In this document: positions 31,893 through 32,620 of the stretch, piece by piece
Numbering within the stretch: the stretch's first letter is position 1
Layout of the letters: the number at the start of each line of letters is the position of its first letter
Assembly (NCBI GenBank): GCA_947624055.1
Contig: CANQIW010000004.1
Span: forward strand, 1-32,620
Source: an uncultured Lachnospiraceae bacterium
GTDB lineage: Bacteria > Bacillota > Clostridia > Lachnospirales > Lachnospiraceae
Direction of reading: 5' to 3'
Length of the DNA: 32,620 nt
Notes under the pieces: model-generated
What the model was told of the DNA's origin: nothing
The model's database searches: none
Seen by the model: only the letters and a program-made list of their open reading frames with translations
Position numbers and translations under genes: made by a program

Positions 31893-31921
31893 TTGCGGAG
31901 GGAGGAAAAATGTGATATGAT
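31893..31921 (+). promoter_or_regulatory. Promoter of the citrate synthase gene
   Basis: TTGCGG (31893-31898) and TATGAT (31916-31921) are separated by 17 bp, and TGA just before the -10 makes it an extended -10 element. It is back-to-back with the DUF5722 promoter, with only about 10 bp between the -35 boxes. Confidence 0.65.
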
Positions 31922-31965
31922 TTTTCATATTTGTCGTGATCATACAGAGAAAAGGAGGCAGCAGG

Positions 31966-32620
31966 ATGGGATATGAAAAGAATATCATGAGTTACGCAGG
32001 ACAAAAAGAAGAGCTTTGCAGAAAAAATGACCGGATCTCAGATCATCTGTTTCAGGAATTCGGAGTGTACCGCGGACTCAGAGACCAAAACGGCAAGGGC
32101 GTCGTGACAGGTCTGACCAGCATCTCGAAGATCGTTTCATTTCAGGATGTGGACGGGGTTAAGACTCCGTGCGACGGCCAGCTCTGGTACCGGGGATATC
32201 CGGTGCAGCATCTTGTCCAGGAGCTGGACAAAGACAGCTTTGGTTTTGAGTCCACGGCATACCTTCTGCTGTTCGGGGAGAAGCCGGAGCCCCAGGAGCT
32301 GCTGGAGTTTCGCCAGATCCTCGCGGAGGGGCGCGATCTGCCGACCAATTTTACGCGCGACGTGATCATGAAGGCGCCGAGCCGCGATATCATGAATTCC
32401 ATGATCCGCAGTATCCTGACGCTCGCGTCTTACGATGACAACGCGACGGATACGGAGCTTGCCAACAGCCTGAGGCAGTGCATTCAGCTCATCAGCGTAT
32501 TTCCGCTGCTGGCGGTGTACGGTTATCATGCGTACAACCACTATGAGCACAACGACAGCATGTACATCCACCGCCCGGATCACGATCTTTCCACGGCGGA
32601 GAATCTTCTGATGATGCTGC
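31966..32620 (+). CDS. gltA: Citrate synthase, 3' truncated by window end
   Basis: The frame from ATG 31966 is open to the last base (218 codons seen). AAAGGAGG (31951-31958) is 7 nt upstream. Residues GVVTGLTSISKIVSFQ and KTPCDGQLWYRGYPVQHLV match the N-terminal part of bacterial type-I citrate synthase with its YRGY segment. ESTAYLLLFGEKP and the helical run to the window end agree with the family. The enzyme condenses acetyl-CoA and oxaloacetate to citrate in the cytoplasm. The catalytic His and Asp residues lie beyond the window, so integrity cannot be judged. Base composition is backbone-like, unlike the capsule region. Confidence 0.9.
   Translation, partial: MGYEKNIMSYAGQKEELCRKNDRISDHLFQEFGVYRGLRDQNGKGVVTGLTSISKIVSFQDVDGVKTPCDGQLWYRGYPVQHLVQELDKDSFGFESTAYLLLFGEKPEPQELLEFRQILAEGRDLPTNFTRDVIMKAPSRDIMNSMIRSILTLASYDDNATDTELANSLRQCIQLISVFPLLAVYGYHAYNHYEHNDSMYIHRPDHDLSTAENLLMML

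Overview
The window looks like a chromosomal segment of an anaerobic Firmicute, most likely a Lachnospiraceae-type Clostridia with a fairly GC-rich backbone. The pointers are strong AGGAGG-type ribosome binding sites, sigma-A-like TTGACA/TATAAT promoters, a helicase with HA repeats, AAA-ATPase/PD-(D/E)XK and Rpn-family proteins, a PdaB-like NodB-domain protein and a DUF5722-type secreted protein. I ran no search; the taxonomic call rests on recognised families only.

Layout. 1-663: 3' part of a cation diffusion facilitator. 768-1126: a small basic coiled-coil protein with its own promoter and terminator. 1131-1646: AT-rich non-coding stretch bounded by 24-bp inverted repeats. 1647-3734: SF2 helicase with four C-terminal HA repeats. 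3850-24622: one co-directional block of 19 genes, about 20.8 kb, that reads as a capsule or cell-surface polysaccharide locus. 25028-25948 (minus): Rpn-like nuclease with a coiled-coil tail. 26330-28009: AAA-ATPase/PD-(D/E)XK protein. 28018-28773: YkgJ-type Cys-cluster protein. 28877-29614: degenerate NodB deacetylase. 29677-31809 (minus): secreted DUF5722-type protein. 31966-end: 5' part of citrate synthase, divergent from the DUF5722 gene.

The polysaccharide locus has four modules. (A) 3850-6816: DegT aminotransferase, PIG-L deacetylase and hexapeptide acyltransferase, a plausible amino-sugar N-acylation set. (B) 6866-12646: two tandem paralogous SDR reductases, a stand-alone acyl carrier protein, an acyl/aminoacyl-AMP ligase and an 805-residue LuxE-LuxC fusion. 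This is a visibly GC-rich set that should activate, carry and reduce an acyl group, ending in an aldehyde. (C) 12662-19247: initiating phosphoglycosyltransferase, polysialyltransferase-like protein, LicD, GT4, Wzy-like polymerase and Wzx-like flippase; strongly AT-rich. (D) 19265-24622: UDP-GlcNAc 2-epimerase, CMP-sugar synthetase, DmpG/HMGL-like aldolase, thiamine-diphosphate enzyme and a KdsC-YhcH fusion. This resembles a nonulosonic-acid pathway in which an aldolase stands where NeuB would be expected.

Several genes are damaged or could be switchable. The GT4 gene is cut by an in-frame TAG 43 codons before its natural end. The thiamine-diphosphate enzyme is frameshifted and appears to lack its interdomain linker. 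The first SDR carries a run of nine G inside its coding region. The most novel-looking system is module B together with module D: a LuxE-LuxC aldehyde-forming unit and ACP embedded in a capsule locus that also encodes a pyruvate-type aldolase.
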